A DNA stretch of 40,469 nucleotides from DAXETY01 sp051155755 (GTDB lineage: Bacteria; Desulfobacterota; Desulfobacteria; Desulfobacterales; SG8-13), in contig DAXETY010000095.1 in NCBI GenBank assembly GCA_051155755.1, positions 1 to 40,469 on the forward strand, written 5' to 3'. Both the position numbers and the translations under genes were made by a program. Within the stretch, counting starts at the first letter, position 1; each line of letters begins with the position of its first letter. Below are positions 16,979-28,396 of this stretch, piece by piece. The notes below the pieces were generated by a model. The model was not told the origin of the DNA. It saw only the letters and a list, made by a program, of their open reading frames with translations, and made no database searches.

Positions 16979-17397
16979 GCCACAGTGGTTCCCAACCGGG
17001 GTTTCGCCCCCATCGACTCGCCTCCGGCAATCGCGTGACGATCGCCGTCGATCTCGTCGTCCCCCATACGGCAAATCCAGCGATTTGCATCGCCGGTTTT
17101 CATGGAGTCCTTTTTTTACAATTAAATTACTTGCGCTCTAAAGACAATCCTTGATAACTTACCGAATTTAAGTATAGAATTACAATTCAGGCAAGAAATT
17201 GCAGCAAACTGCCTTTTCGCCGCAGTGGAAACTTCTGGCCGGTAGCGGCCATTTGAGCGGCGGCGAATCCGTTTGCGCTGTTTTCCACGTGAAACCGGCT
17301 CTAACCGAGCGGTATCTGTTCACCCGGGATCGGCGCCATTGCTTCGACGGAGCAGCCATCCACCCCCATCTGAAATCATGAGCACAGAGAACTCGTT
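16979..17397. other. Intergenic region before the four-PAS kinase
   Basis: No gene is supported. A hairpin GCAAATC/GATTTGC (17071-17077 with 17082-17088, loop CAGC) lies within a larger GC-rich fold and could help end the upstream transcript, although only a short T-run follows. An A+T-rich block at 17110-17185 holds the promoter listed separately. Confidence 0.45.
17151..17178 (+). promoter_or_regulatory. Sigma-70 type promoter candidate for the four-PAS kinase
   Basis: TTGATA (17151-17156), a 16-bp spacer and TATAGA (17173-17178) form a fair promoter in an A+T-rich block ~220 bp upstream of the ATG at 17398. It is the best match in this gap; no operator is evident. Confidence 0.45.
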
Positions 17398-20121
<2,724 letters not shown>

Positions 20122-20162
20122 AGCAAGAGCCCGCACAGCCGGAAGCCTTGAAAAAGATGCGA

Positions 20163-21122
20163 TCAGGCCTCATCCGGCAAACGCCCGTCTCTGGCGGCTG
20201 TGATACGGTCCAACTCGGTGCGGAACGCATCCAAACCGGCAATGGGCTTGGCGCCGACGGCCGCCAGGGTCGCGCCGAGGGCCTCGGTTACACGACCCCC
20301 CACGAAAATGGGCAGCCGCGAACCCACGAAACGGCGTACCTTTTTCAGCTCGGTCGCCAGCCGGTTATCATCGAGCCGGTGGGTAATGCCCAGCGCAAGG
20401 GCGCGTGCACCGGTATGGGAAACCGCCGCGGCGATTTCTTCCGCCGGCAGGTTGGGTCCGAAATAGACCGGCTGCCAACCGGCATCGGCTGCAACCAGGG
20501 CGGCGACCAGCACCCCCAGTTCGTGCCATTGACCGGCCGGTGTGGCCAGCACCACCCGGGGGGCGGTCTCGGCGATCTCCACCGTGCGCAGCATGTCCCA
20601 CAACAAGGTCCGGGCGACGATCGTGGCCATGTGCTCACCGATGATTTTCACCCTGCCGGCGGCCCACTGCTCACCGATCCGGTAAAATAGCGGCAGAATC
20701 ACGTCCTGCAGCAATACCGGACGGGTAAACTTCACGGCCGCCTGCTCCAGCACGCGCTCCAGCCGCCGCGCATCCAGCTCGGTCACCGCTTCCAGGGCCT
20801 CGTCCAGAACGTTCGCAACCTCGTCGGGCACATCCCGACCGACCGGCTCCGCAGGTTCTTCCAGCGGCAGGGCACGATCCACGAGTTCCGAAAGTGCCTC
20901 GGTTTCCAGCGCAGACACCTGGGATATAGAGTGCCCCGCGTCCACGGCGGCCTTGAGCAGACGCAGACGGCGGATGTCCCCCTCGGAATAGAGCCGCCGG
21001 TTGGTGTCGGTTCGGTGCGGTTCGACGGCCTGATAGCGCCGTTCCCAGGTCCGGATCACGTGCGGTTTGACACCGCTGGCCCTGGCGGCATAGCGAATAG
21101 GATACCCCGGGTTCGTTTCCAT
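20163..21122 (-). CDS. MerR-type regulator with cobalamin-binding domain (CarH-like)
   Basis: The 319-residue protein has an N-terminal MerR helix-turn-helix (residues ~8-75: YAARASGVKPHVIRTWERRY, then RLYSEGDIRRL). A helical cap domain (~95-180) contains the W-x9-EH motif (WAAGRVKIIGEH) that in CarH covers adenosylcobalamin. A B12-binding Rossmann domain (~185-300) has the His ligand in GQWHELG. In CarH the usual motif is E/DxHxxG; here the first position is Q. CarH proteins are light-responsive repressors that bind DNA as AdoCbl-bound tetramers in the dark. No carotenoid or photolyase gene is adjacent, so the target is unknown. A possible TTGACA-17-TAAGTT promoter would start at the ATG itself. 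Confidence 0.88.
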   Translation of the reverse strand: METNPGYPIRYAARASGVKPHVIRTWERRYQAVEPHRTDTNRRLYSEGDIRRLRLLKAAVDAGHSISQVSALETEALSELVDRALPLEEPAEPVGRDVPDEVANVLDEALEAVTELDARRLERVLEQAAVKFTRPVLLQDVILPLFYRIGEQWAAGRVKIIGEHMATIVARTLLWDMLRTVEIAETAPRVVLATPAGQWHELGVLVAALVAADAGWQPVYFGPNLPAEEIAAAVSHTGARALALGITHRLDDNRLATELKKVRRFVGSRLPIFVGGRVTEALGATLAAVGAKPIAGLDAFRTELDRITAARDGRLPDEA

Positions 21123-21128
21123 GGCCGC

Positions 21129-21157
21129 AACTTAGAAAGAGATGCGTATCTTGTCAA
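21129..21157 (-). promoter_or_regulatory. Weak promoter candidate for the CarH-like gene (possibly leaderless)
   Basis: On the minus strand TTGACA (21152-21157), a 17-bp spacer and TAAGTT (21129-21134) would put the start near 21122, the first base of the ATG. No clear ribosome site precedes this ATG, which is consistent with a leaderless message, but the -10 element is poor. Confidence 0.35.
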
Positions 21158-21345
21158 TTATTTGTTTATGTTTTGATAAAAAACAGGGTTGGATGTTTCA
21201 GTTTTCATCGATTCACCGGCGGCAAATTTTTGGCCTCGTCCGAACGCATGATTTGCGCTATGCTGTTCGCAGCACCCAAACGTTTTCTGCATCGTCTGCG
21301 GAAAGACTCTGGTGATGCCGGCGACCCAAACGCGGCGAGGCGCGC

Positions 21346-22986
21346 ATGATTTTGAGAAATCCGGGCAATTTGATTGCCTCGGTCGGTTGTCTGGCCCTGT
21401 GGGCCGCTCTCGGATGCCTTCAAATCGCCGAAGGGTCCGAGGGGTGCGATCGCCGGGCCGAAGGGTCGGTGACCGTGATGTTTTACCTCAACGGCGACAA
21501 CGATTTGACCGACGAGGTGCTTTCGGCGGTCGATCGGCTGGAAACCGTCGGCGCTTCGCCCGCGGTCCATGTCGTTGCACTGGTCGACGGTCATCCCGCC
21601 GGCACCGGGCGCTATGGCCGAAACTGGAGCGGCACGCACCTGTTGTACATCACCGCCGACGATCAACCCGGAAGAATCAACTCGCCAATGCTGGCCGACT
21701 GGGGCGAACAGGACCTGGGCCGGCCGGACACCGTCACCCGGTTTGTCCGCACCGCCGTTGACCGGTTTCCGGCCCGGCGCTACGTGTTTTGCGCTTTCGC
21801 CCACGGCAAAGGCGTGATCGACACCGGCAACCTGGGCGGGAGCTCCGCTACGAAGACCCTTTCCATTTCTCCGGATGACTCCAGTGGGTCGATCATGTCC
21901 CTGGCGTCATTTGCCGCAGCACTCGAAAAGGGCCTGGACGGCCGCCGATTCTCCTTGACGGTATTGTTTTCGTGCCTGTCGGGCATGGTGGAAATCGCCT
22001 ACGAACTCAGCAATGTCACCGATTACCTGATCGCCAGCGAAGATGAAATCCGCCTGGTGAACGACCCGCCCGGCACCCACCAGCTGCGCGGCATTTTCGT
22101 CGAAGATTTGCCGCGGTACCTGAAGAGCGACCCGCTGCTGCCGGACACCGAACTGGCCGTGCGGGTGATCGACCATTTTATCCAACCCTACCTTCAAGCC
22201 GTTCCAGTGGTGAATCCGGCCGGTTACGAAACATTCGTGCGCCATGCCGCCGGCCTGGCCCTGATCGACTGCCGTGCGGCGGGCCGACTGGCCGCCGCTC
22301 TGGACGGTCTGGCCGCCCGGCTGATCGATTCCCTGAACCGGCCCGACCGGGTCGTGCCGACCCTTGCCGAAATCGGAGATGCCCTGGGCCTGACGCAGCG
22401 TTTTCAAAGCTTTTTGAACCTGGAATACTATGACCTGCTGCAGTGGCTCGAGACCATGGCATTTGCATCCAACGACGAGGCCATCCGCCGGTCATGTCGC
22501 CGCAGCGCCGAAATTCTGGTTTCGCAGGTCGTCTGCTATGAACGCCACACCGAAAATATCGGTGCCAACGGCCTGTCCATTTATTTCAGCCATCATTCGG
22601 TGCCTGAAAATGTGCACACGGCCCACCGGGAGATGTACGACCGAACACGGTTCAGCCGGGATACCCGCTGGAATGACCTGATCGGCGTCTATCGCCGTCA
22701 GCTCCAGCGCCATCGCCTGGAGCTGCTGGCGTATCAGTGCCGGCAAGCCCATCGCCGCGGAGACCTGCAAGCGGCGCGAAGATCGGCGAAACAGCTGTTG
22801 CGGCACCTGTCGCGCGGGGCTCAGCCGCAACGGCCCGGGGATGACCGGCGCATTGCGAATCTTCTCGACGCGCTGCCGGCCGACATCGTCGAAGAACTCC
22901 AAAAAAAACCGGCGCAGGACACATCTCCCGCGCCGGTTACGAATCAAAAAAGCGGTTCTAGTTGGGCAGAATCACCGCATCGATGA
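21346..22986 (+). CDS. Clostripain-family (C11) cysteine peptidase, exported
   Basis: The 546-residue protein has an N-terminal hydrophobic signal segment (~10-30) and then a C11 peptidase core. VTVMFYLNGDNDLTDEV is the conserved opening. His153 in CAFAHGKG and Cys210 in LFSCLSGMVEIAYEL form the catalytic dyad region. GLSIYFSHH appears late, as in other family members. The C-terminal ~100 residues are basic and helical. It is probably exported to the periplasm or cell surface. The last 29 bp overlap the convergent fasciclin gene, and the fasciclin terminator hairpin lies inside its coding sequence. Confidence 0.87.
   Translation: MILRNPGNLIASVGCLALWAALGCLQIAEGSEGCDRRAEGSVTVMFYLNGDNDLTDEVLSAVDRLETVGASPAVHVVALVDGHPAGTGRYGRNWSGTHLLYITADDQPGRINSPMLADWGEQDLGRPDTVTRFVRTAVDRFPARRYVFCAFAHGKGVIDTGNLGGSSATKTLSISPDDSSGSIMSLASFAAALEKGLDGRRFSLTVLFSCLSGMVEIAYELSNVTDYLIASEDEIRLVNDPPGTHQLRGIFVEDLPRYLKSDPLLPDTELAVRVIDHFIQPYLQAVPVVNPAGYETFVRHAAGLALIDCRAAGRLAAALDGLAARLIDSLNRPDRVVPTLAEIGDALGLTQRFQSFLNLEYYDLLQWLETMAFASNDEAIRRSCRRSAEILVSQVVCYERHTENIGANGLSIYFSHHSVPENVHTAHREMYDRTRFSRDTRWNDLIGVYRRQLQRHRLELLAYQCRQAHRRGDLQAARRSAKQLLRHLSRGAQPQRPGDDRRIANLLDALPADIVEELQKKPAQDTSPAPVTNQKSGSSWAESPHR
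22901..22938 (-). terminator. Intrinsic terminator of the fasciclin gene, inside the peptidase gene
   Basis: On the minus strand a perfect 9-bp stem AACCGGCGC/GCGCCGGTT (22930-22938 with 22907-22915) is followed by a run of T (22901-22908 on the plus strand are A). It starts 19 bp after the fasciclin stop codon. It is embedded in the last codons of the convergent peptidase gene. Confidence 0.85.
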
Positions 22987-23479
22987 CGTGGATTACACCG
23001 TTGCTGGTCATGATGTCGGTCTTGATCACGTTGGCGTTGTCCACCATGACGCCGCCGTTTTCCTGTCGAATCTCAAAATTCTGCCCGTTGACCGTCTTGG
23101 CGGAAGACATGGTCAGCACGTCTTGGGCCATGTAGCGACCGGCAACCACGTGATAGGTCAAAATGGACTGAAGCTGGGCCTTGTTCTCCGGCTGGAGGAG
23201 GTCGTTCAGGGTCCCTTCCGGCAGTTTGGCAAAGGCCGCATCGGTCGGTGCGAATACGGTGAACGGACCTTCACCGCGCAGCGTTTCCACCAGATCGGCC
23301 GCCTTGAGCGCCGCTACCAGGGTGTTGAAATCACCGGCCGAAATTGCAGTGTCGACGATGTCTTTGCCGCCGGCGGCGCCTTTGTGTCCGGACTTGGAGT
23401 AAGAGTAGGTACCGGCGATCAGCAAGGCCGGAATGGCAATCAAAAGAGCAGTTATGGCAACAATTTTATGGGTCTTCAT
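22958..23479 (-). CDS. Secreted fasciclin (FAS1) domain protein
   Basis: The 173-residue protein has a signal peptide (~1-23) and one FAS1 domain (~38-172), a fold used in adhesion and extracellular interactions. The H1 and H2 motifs are visible: FTVFAPTDAAFAKLP and the terminal NGVIHVIDAVILP, with LTYHVVAGRY between. An AAGGAGAG site stands just upstream of the ATG. Gene and terminator form a compact single-gene unit. The binding partner is unknown. Confidence 0.93.
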   Translation of the reverse strand: MKTHKIVAITALLIAIPALLIAGTYSYSKSGHKGAAGGKDIVDTAISAGDFNTLVAALKAADLVETLRGEGPFTVFAPTDAAFAKLPEGTLNDLLQPENKAQLQSILTYHVVAGRYMAQDVLTMSSAKTVNGQNFEIRQENGGVMVDNANVIKTDIMTSNGVIHVIDAVILPN

Positions 23480-23915
23480 GTGGTTTCTCTCCTTGTGTGT
23501 TTAATTTCTGCGTCTGAAATTCAGGCTCCCGAAGGTTTCGTTTCAATTTTTCCCGGGCGCCGTCTCGATGGCGTTAGTTTTCAGCACACCATTCGAATGT
23601 CCAAAATTAGATTGATTTTAGTCAAAAATTTATTGATCATTTAGCTAACAAAATATTGTCAAAAATTGGGCTGTCAAGTCCCCGGCCGAAAGCACCCATT
23701 GCTTGCGCTTGCCAAACTTCCAGTACCGGCTGTCCGTGACGGTGGCCCCACGGCCTGGATGGCTGGTTGCAATCCGCCTTTAGATTGAATTGCCTGGCCT
23801 GATTGGTTATGCAGGTCGATCCGGAATGAAGTGCCTTGCCAATTGCGGCAGGGCCTGGAACCGGCGGATCGAAGCGGACGGTTTTGCTGAGCGCCGGAAT
23901 GTCGGGGAACCGAAT
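23480..23915. other. Intergenic region upstream of the fasciclin gene
   Basis: I see no supported gene. An A+T-rich block (23585-23660) contains two TTTTTGAC copies on the minus strand and is the likely promoter area of the fasciclin gene, though no -35/-10 pair is convincing. The remainder (23670-23915) is unassigned. Confidence 0.4.
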
Positions 23916-24113
23916 TTAGGTCTCGCGCAGCTGCCGGGCCACCCGGTCGAAGGCGTAGTACAAAATCAGCAGCGGGATAATGCGGGTCACCATACTGGTG
24001 ACGATGGAGGCCGGTCAGATTCCGCGCATACACAGCAGGTTGTAGACGATTGCCGCAATGCAGCCGATGGAAAGTCCCCGGACGGCATAGCGCAAGAGCT
24101 TTTTAGCGGGCAT
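23916..24113 (-). CDS. 65-residue membrane protein interrupted by in-frame UGA (selenoprotein candidate or nonsense allele)
   Basis: From ATG 24113 (GGAGG upstream) the frame encodes 32 residues with one hydrophobic segment, meets TGA at 24015-24017, and continues in the same frame for 32 more residues with a second hydrophobic segment (SIVTSMVTRIIPLLILYYAF), ending at TAA 23916-23918. The continuation after the UGA looks like a real membrane segment. Twelve nt after the UGA a perfect 6-bp hairpin GTCACC/GGTGAC (23986-24002) with loop AGTAT meets the spacing and loop-G rule used for bacterial SECIS elements. The simplest alternative is a Trp codon (TGG) mutated to TGA. I do not recognise the family. 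Confidence 0.45.
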
Positions 24114-24164
24114 CGACCGATTCCTCCAATTGAGACAATATTATACCCGAAGTCGATCCCGGTT

Positions 24165-24353
24165 TCAATCGAGGCCGCTTTGTTTCTGCAACCGCTCGAT
24201 CTGTTTTCGAACGGCTTCGTACTCGTCTTCGAGGGCCAGCAGGTCCATCATCACCGGCGGCTTGACCGAGTGCGCCGGAAGCCGCTTTTTCGTTTCGGCG
24301 ATCTCTTTTTCGAGTTCGGCGAGCCGCTGCCGGAGTGTCTCGATTTTCTTCAT
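24165..24353 (-). CDS. Small coiled-coil protein, unknown
   Basis: The 62-residue product is almost entirely charged alpha-helix with heptad pattern (RQRLAELEKEIAETKKRLPAHS, then LLALEDEYEAVRKQIERL), so a dimeric coiled coil is expected. A short conserved-looking hinge, PAHSVKPPVMMDLL, interrupts the helices. A GGAG lies ~11 nt upstream of the ATG. Function unknown. It follows the radical SAM gene by ~80 bp on the same strand. Confidence 0.7.
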   Translation of the reverse strand: MKKIETLRQRLAELEKEIAETKKRLPAHSVKPPVMMDLLALEDEYEAVRKQIERLQKQSGLD

Positions 24354-24431
24354 CGCGCGTTACTCCGATGGGCCGGGCCCTGAAGACGGTCTGTCCGTTG
24401 ACGGCCGACCGGTCCAAACCCGGCCACAGGT

Positions 24432-25826
24432 TCACAAACGCTGTATCAGGTACAGAAAAACGGGCAGCCGGCTAAGGGCCTGCAGCTGGTTGAAGTAAAA
24501 CAGGGTTCGCTGGGAAGGTGCACTGACACACAGCGGCGAGAAATACAGCGTGCCCTTGCCCTTGGCACCGGCGGCCCTGCCGGCCAGCTCTGCAAAAGCC
24601 TCGTAGTGAGCGGCCGGCAGGCTGTCGTCCATCAGGAAGTTGGCGGTGATTTCGATGTTGCCGCAGCGGTCGTTGATGGTCTGCATTTTGGAAAAGGCCG
24701 CTTTCACCTGCGCTGCGGTAATCGGCTTGCCGATGGCCTCCAGGGTGGCCGGGTCGGCCGATTCGAGCCCGATGTTGACAAACACCCGGCAGGCGCGTTG
24801 GCTGAGCGCGTCGAAAAAGCCCGCCTCTGCCGCCAGCAGCGAATCCACGCTGCCGAACAGAAATGCGCTGCATCCCTGCATGCAGCTTTCACCCGGCCCC
24901 AGCTCCGCCAGCGCCCGGTCCAGGGCATAAAGCAGCAGGTCCTTTCCGGCGCCCAGGGCATCGCTGCCGGCCAGGTACACGGCGTTGTAGTTGACCCGGT
25001 CGGCACCGAAGAAAGCCTTCAGCTGTTCGATCTGCCGGTCGACGGCCGGCCGGGAGAAAACCCTGAACCGCCGGCCGCTTTTGACCCGGCAGAAACGGCA
25101 TTTGTACCGGCAGCCTTCGGCCACCCGCAGCGGCATCACGTTGTAGTCCACATGGCGGGTATCCGGCGGCAGCACGGCCAGGCGGCCTGCGGTCATTGCA
25201 AACAACGCTTCCGCCCGGGCCTGCAGCACCTCGGGGGTGTTTTCCAGGGTGGTGCGCAGAAAGGCGGCAAAAGGCGGCGCCAGGCCGTGCATCGCATCGG
25301 CCGCCCGCTCGAGGACCGCATGCCAGGATTCGACCAGCCCGGCCACCTCCGGGTGGCCGAACGGATCGCCCCCCAGGATCGCGTTGCTCTCATAGGGCAG
25401 GTTGGGCAGGTAGTATTCCCCGGTGGCCTTGTAGATCTCGTTGTAAGGCGTGGGAATGCGAAACCGGATCGGATCGCTCAGAAGGTTCGCACCCAGGGTT
25501 TCATAGGTGCCGGCGTAGCCGCCGGTGGAATAATAGACCCAGTCGTTGCCGGCGGTGCGCTTCAGCCATTCCAGGGACGAAGGCCAACGGTCTGCGCAGC
25601 CCTGCGCGCGGACGATCTCGCCGTTGAGATTGAACTGCAGGGTGGCCTCGGGGGTCTTGATTTCGTGATACAGGCCGTGCTTGCGGGGATGGCGGGTTTT
25701 GGCGTAGGTGTCGGCCCCCGGCTTGAACAGGGTCAGCGTGTAGCCGCTGCGGGAGCAGACCTGCGGCCCGCCGTCGGGGTCTAATTCCGGTTCGAAGGGC
25801 GTTGTCGCTTTCCGCGCGGATTTCAT
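24432..25826 (-). CDS. Radical SAM enzyme, unknown substrate
   Basis: The 464-residue protein has a ~230-residue N-terminal region, then the radical SAM cluster motif CRYKCRFC (Cys239, Cys243, Cys246) and a TIM-barrel-like core with FVNIGLESADPATLEAIGKP, the SAM-binding GLE segment. The large N-terminal extension has no recognised domain. The ATG lies 10 bp after the stop of the upstream M24 gene, so co-expression is likely. The combination with a DddP-like M24 protein and a TGS GTPase does not point to a known pathway. Confidence 0.88.
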   Translation of the reverse strand: MKSARKATTPFEPELDPDGGPQVCSRSGYTLTLFKPGADTYAKTRHPRKHGLYHEIKTPEATLQFNLNGEIVRAQGCADRWPSSLEWLKRTAGNDWVYYSTGGYAGTYETLGANLLSDPIRFRIPTPYNEIYKATGEYYLPNLPYESNAILGGDPFGHPEVAGLVESWHAVLERAADAMHGLAPPFAAFLRTTLENTPEVLQARAEALFAMTAGRLAVLPPDTRHVDYNVMPLRVAEGCRYKCRFCRVKSGRRFRVFSRPAVDRQIEQLKAFFGADRVNYNAVYLAGSDALGAGKDLLLYALDRALAELGPGESCMQGCSAFLFGSVDSLLAAEAGFFDALSQRACRVFVNIGLESADPATLEAIGKPITAAQVKAAFSKMQTINDRCGNIEITANFLMDDSLPAAHYEAFAELAGRAAGAKGKGTLYFSPLCVSAPSQRTLFYFNQLQALSRLPVFLYLIQRL

Positions 25827-25836
25827 GTTTTCGGCC

Positions 25837-27093
25837 CTAAGTCAGCAGGTCTTCTTCGAACGGGTAGCGCGACAGCAGTTCGGTCCCGGTCCCGGTGACC
25901 CGCAGCTGCTCTTCGAGCTTGACGCCCTCGCGGCCGCCGTCCTCGCCGATGTAGGACTCCACGCACAGGGTCATGTTGGGCACGATGACCCCGTCGTAGC
26001 CGGCATCCGGAAAATCCACACGGTGATACAGGTAGGGGTATTCGCCGGTCATGCCCACCCCGTGGGCGGAAAGGTAATAGCGGTTGGCCAGGTACCTGTC
26101 GGGAATGTCCCAGGCCTGCTCGGCGTATTCCCGGAAACCCAGACCCGGCTTGATGATGCCCAGGTTGTGCTGGATTTGTTCGTATGCGACCTTGTAGAGC
26201 TCGCGCTGGGCTTCGGTGGGTCGGTCGGGGCCGGAGTGAAAGGTGCGCGAAAAATCGGTGTAATAGCCGTGGCAGCCGACCACGTCGGTGTCGAAGCCGA
26301 TCAGTTCGTTTTCGCCGATGACGCGGCTGGAGGATTCCTGAAACCAGGGATTGGTGCGCGGCCCGGAGCTGAGCAGGCGCGTTTCGACGTAATCACCGTT
26401 CAGGGCGATGACCGCCTGGTGCATCACAGACCAAAGCTCGTTTTCGGTGATGCCCGGGCGGATGGCCTCGCGCAGTTTGCCGGTGGCGATCTCGGTGGCC
26501 CGCAGCGAGGCGATCACACACTTGAGCTCCTCGTCGGACTTGATGGCCCGGGCCATTTCCACCGGCTCCTGGGCATCCACGATCCGCACTCCCAGCCGGG
26601 CCATCTCCAGCGCCACACCGGCATTCATGCGCTCCAGGCCCACCGTCGCCCCGGCTCCCGCCAGTTCGGTGACCAACGCCACCATTTTTTCCGCCCAGGC
26701 GCGCTCCCGCACTGCGATATCCGGCCCGGAGGCCGCAAAGCTGGCCGTTTCGGCCGGGCGCACCGCGTCGACGGTTTCAAAGCCTTGGCCCAGGTGCCGG
26801 CAGCCGGTAAACTCGTACAGGATCGAGCGCTCCCCGGTGAGCACCAGGTAGCGCGAGGGCGTGTTGCGGGCGCAAAACACCTGCATGTTGCGCGTGCCGG
26901 TGGCATAGCGGATGTTGACCGGATCGGACAGGATCAAGGCCTGGACGCCGTAGTTTTCCATCTCCGCGCGCACCCGCTCCAGGCGGTAGCGCCGCACTGA
27001 GGCCAGATCAATGCCGGCGCTTTCCGGCGCCTGGTCCAGAAGCCGCAGCCAATCGGCCCCGGTGCCGTCGTCGTGCCAGTTGAGCAGTGTCAA
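25837..27093 (-). CDS. M24-fold metallo-enzyme, DddP-like
   Basis: The ~418-residue protein has the creatinase N-terminal domain and the M24 pita-bread catalytic domain. Metal ligands are Asp268, Asp270, Asp280, His344, Glu379 and Glu394. The sequence around NIRYATGTRNMQ, ETRLLSSGPRTNPWFQE, GFDTD, MTLCVE and EGVKLEEQ closely resembles DMSP lyase DddP as I remember it. However, the Asp reported as catalytic base in DddP (six residues after the metal His) is Gly350 here (HGVGMTGEYP). It may therefore be a peptidase or another hydrolase/lyase. Start: TTG 27093 is preceded by AGGGGAG; an alternative TTG at 27177 adds 28 residues with atypical codon use. Confidence 0.85.
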   Translation of the reverse strand: MTLLNWHDDGTGADWLRLLDQAPESAGIDLASVRRYRLERVRAEMENYGVQALILSDPVNIRYATGTRNMQVFCARNTPSRYLVLTGERSILYEFTGCRHLGQGFETVDAVRPAETASFAASGPDIAVRERAWAEKMVALVTELAGAGATVGLERMNAGVALEMARLGVRIVDAQEPVEMARAIKSDEELKCVIASLRATEIATGKLREAIRPGITENELWSVMHQAVIALNGDYVETRLLSSGPRTNPWFQESSSRVIGENELIGFDTDVVGCHGYYTDFSRTFHSGPDRPTEAQRELYKVAYEQIQHNLGIIKPGLGFREYAEQAWDIPDRYLANRYYLSAHGVGMTGEYPYLYHRVDFPDAGYDGVIVPNMTLCVESYIGEDGGREGVKLEEQLRVTGTGTELLSRYPFEEDLLT

Positions 27094-27195
27094 TATCGGT
27101 TCTCCCCTGCCGTTTTTGCCGTCATTCGATCCATCCGGATCGGATTCAAAAAGAAAACCGGTCTTCTCCTGTGTCAATAAAAAATGTCAGCCTTC

Positions 27196-28182
27196 TCAGA
27201 TCCGCAGTTCCACGACATCCCCATCCTCCAGCCGATGGTCACGCTGGACCATCTGGCCGTCGAAGACGTTTTTGCCCCAGACGCGGGCGGCTTTGAGATT
27301 TTCGGCGAAATCCTGGTGCACCTTGGCGGCCATTTCGGCCACCGTGCCGCCCTGCTTCAGGACGAAGGGCGCGCTGAAATCCGGCTCTTTTCCCGGGGCC
27401 TTGGAGTACACCCGGATGATCTCCAGCCGCTGGAACACAACCCGCTTCATCTCCTCCAGATTGCGGCCGGTTTCGGCCGAAACGGCCAGCATGGGCCAGT
27501 CCTCTTCCAGCAGTTCCCGAACAATTGCGTAGTTTTCGTCGGTGGCGGCATCGTCGTTTTTGTTGGCCAGCACCAGGAAGGGGATGAAGGTCAGGCGCTG
27601 CTGTTCGGCATACCGTTGCCGAAAGCGGGCCGGCACGATCCGGTAGTCGTCCAGCAGCGCCACCGACTGCTCCAGCTGGCTGACCGGATCGGTCTGCAGG
27701 TCCACCACCAGCAGGATCAGGTCCGCCCGCCGGATCAAATCCAGCAGCTCCGGCTCCAAATACTCCCGGTCCAGGGCCGGCGTGTCCACCAGCTGGATCT
27801 GGATGTTTTCCACCGGCATCATTCCCGGCAGCGGCGTCCAGGTGGTCAACGGAAAATCGGCCACCTCCGGGGTGGCGTTGGTCAGCGCGTCCAGCAGCGC
27901 GGACTTGCCGACGTTGGCGCAGCCCACCAGCACCGCCTGTGCGGCGCCCTCCTTGTCGATACGAAAGACCGAGTCCTGCTTGGCGGCCCCTTTCTTGGCC
28001 TGGGCGCCGTCTTTGAGCTTGGAGATCCGGCGGCGCAGGTCGGCCCGCAGCTTGTCGGTGCCCTTGTGCTTGGGCATGAGGGTGAGCATCTCTTCCAGGC
28101 GGGCGATCTTTTCCTTGGCGGTTTTGGCTTCGCGGTAGCGCTTTTCCGCCTCGAAGTAGTCGGGAGGAAGATTGGCCGGCAT
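27196..28182 (-). CDS. DRG/OBG-type GTPase with C-terminal TGS domain
   Basis: The 328-residue protein has a helical N-terminal part (PKHKGTDKLRADLRRRISKL), then a GTPase domain with G1 VGCANVGKS, G3 DTPA, G4 NKND and G5 SAETG, and a C-terminal TGS domain (~255-328) ending in EDGDVVELRI. This is the layout of DRG-like translation-associated GTPases. The start at MPANLPP (28182) agrees with the family; ATG 28215 would add 11 residues. It is the first gene of a minus-strand run continuing to the M24 and radical SAM genes. Confidence 0.92.
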   Translation of the reverse strand: MPANLPPDYFEAEKRYREAKTAKEKIARLEEMLTLMPKHKGTDKLRADLRRRISKLKDGAQAKKGAAKQDSVFRIDKEGAAQAVLVGCANVGKSALLDALTNATPEVADFPLTTWTPLPGMMPVENIQIQLVDTPALDREYLEPELLDLIRRADLILLVVDLQTDPVSQLEQSVALLDDYRIVPARFRQRYAEQQRLTFIPFLVLANKNDDAATDENYAIVRELLEEDWPMLAVSAETGRNLEEMKRVVFQRLEIIRVYSKAPGKEPDFSAPFVLKQGGTVAEMAAKVHQDFAENLKAARVWGKNVFDGQMVQRDHRLEDGDVVELRI

Positions 28183-28396
28183 GTTGTTCAACCCGTTCGG
28201 GGGAAAACGCCCCATGGTTGGATGAATCCGATACGCCGCGATGGTAGGTCAAGCACCGCAAAAAGTCAATGCGGCCTGACGACAGGGTCCGCGCTGGAGG
28301 CTGCTTTCGGGAGCACACATCGTGGGCTTCCAACCGGCACGTTCACTGGCTGTCGGTGCCGACGGAGTGTATGGCGGAAATGACGATCGTTTTGGG

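Noticed and set aside
23674..24033. 119-codon minus-strand frame before the UGA gene
   Set aside because: It runs in a different frame from the supported small membrane protein and looks non-coding.
24606..27000. Two ~390-codon plus-strand open frames over the radical SAM and M24 genes
   Set aside because: High-G+C shadow frames; the minus-strand frames carry all family motifs.
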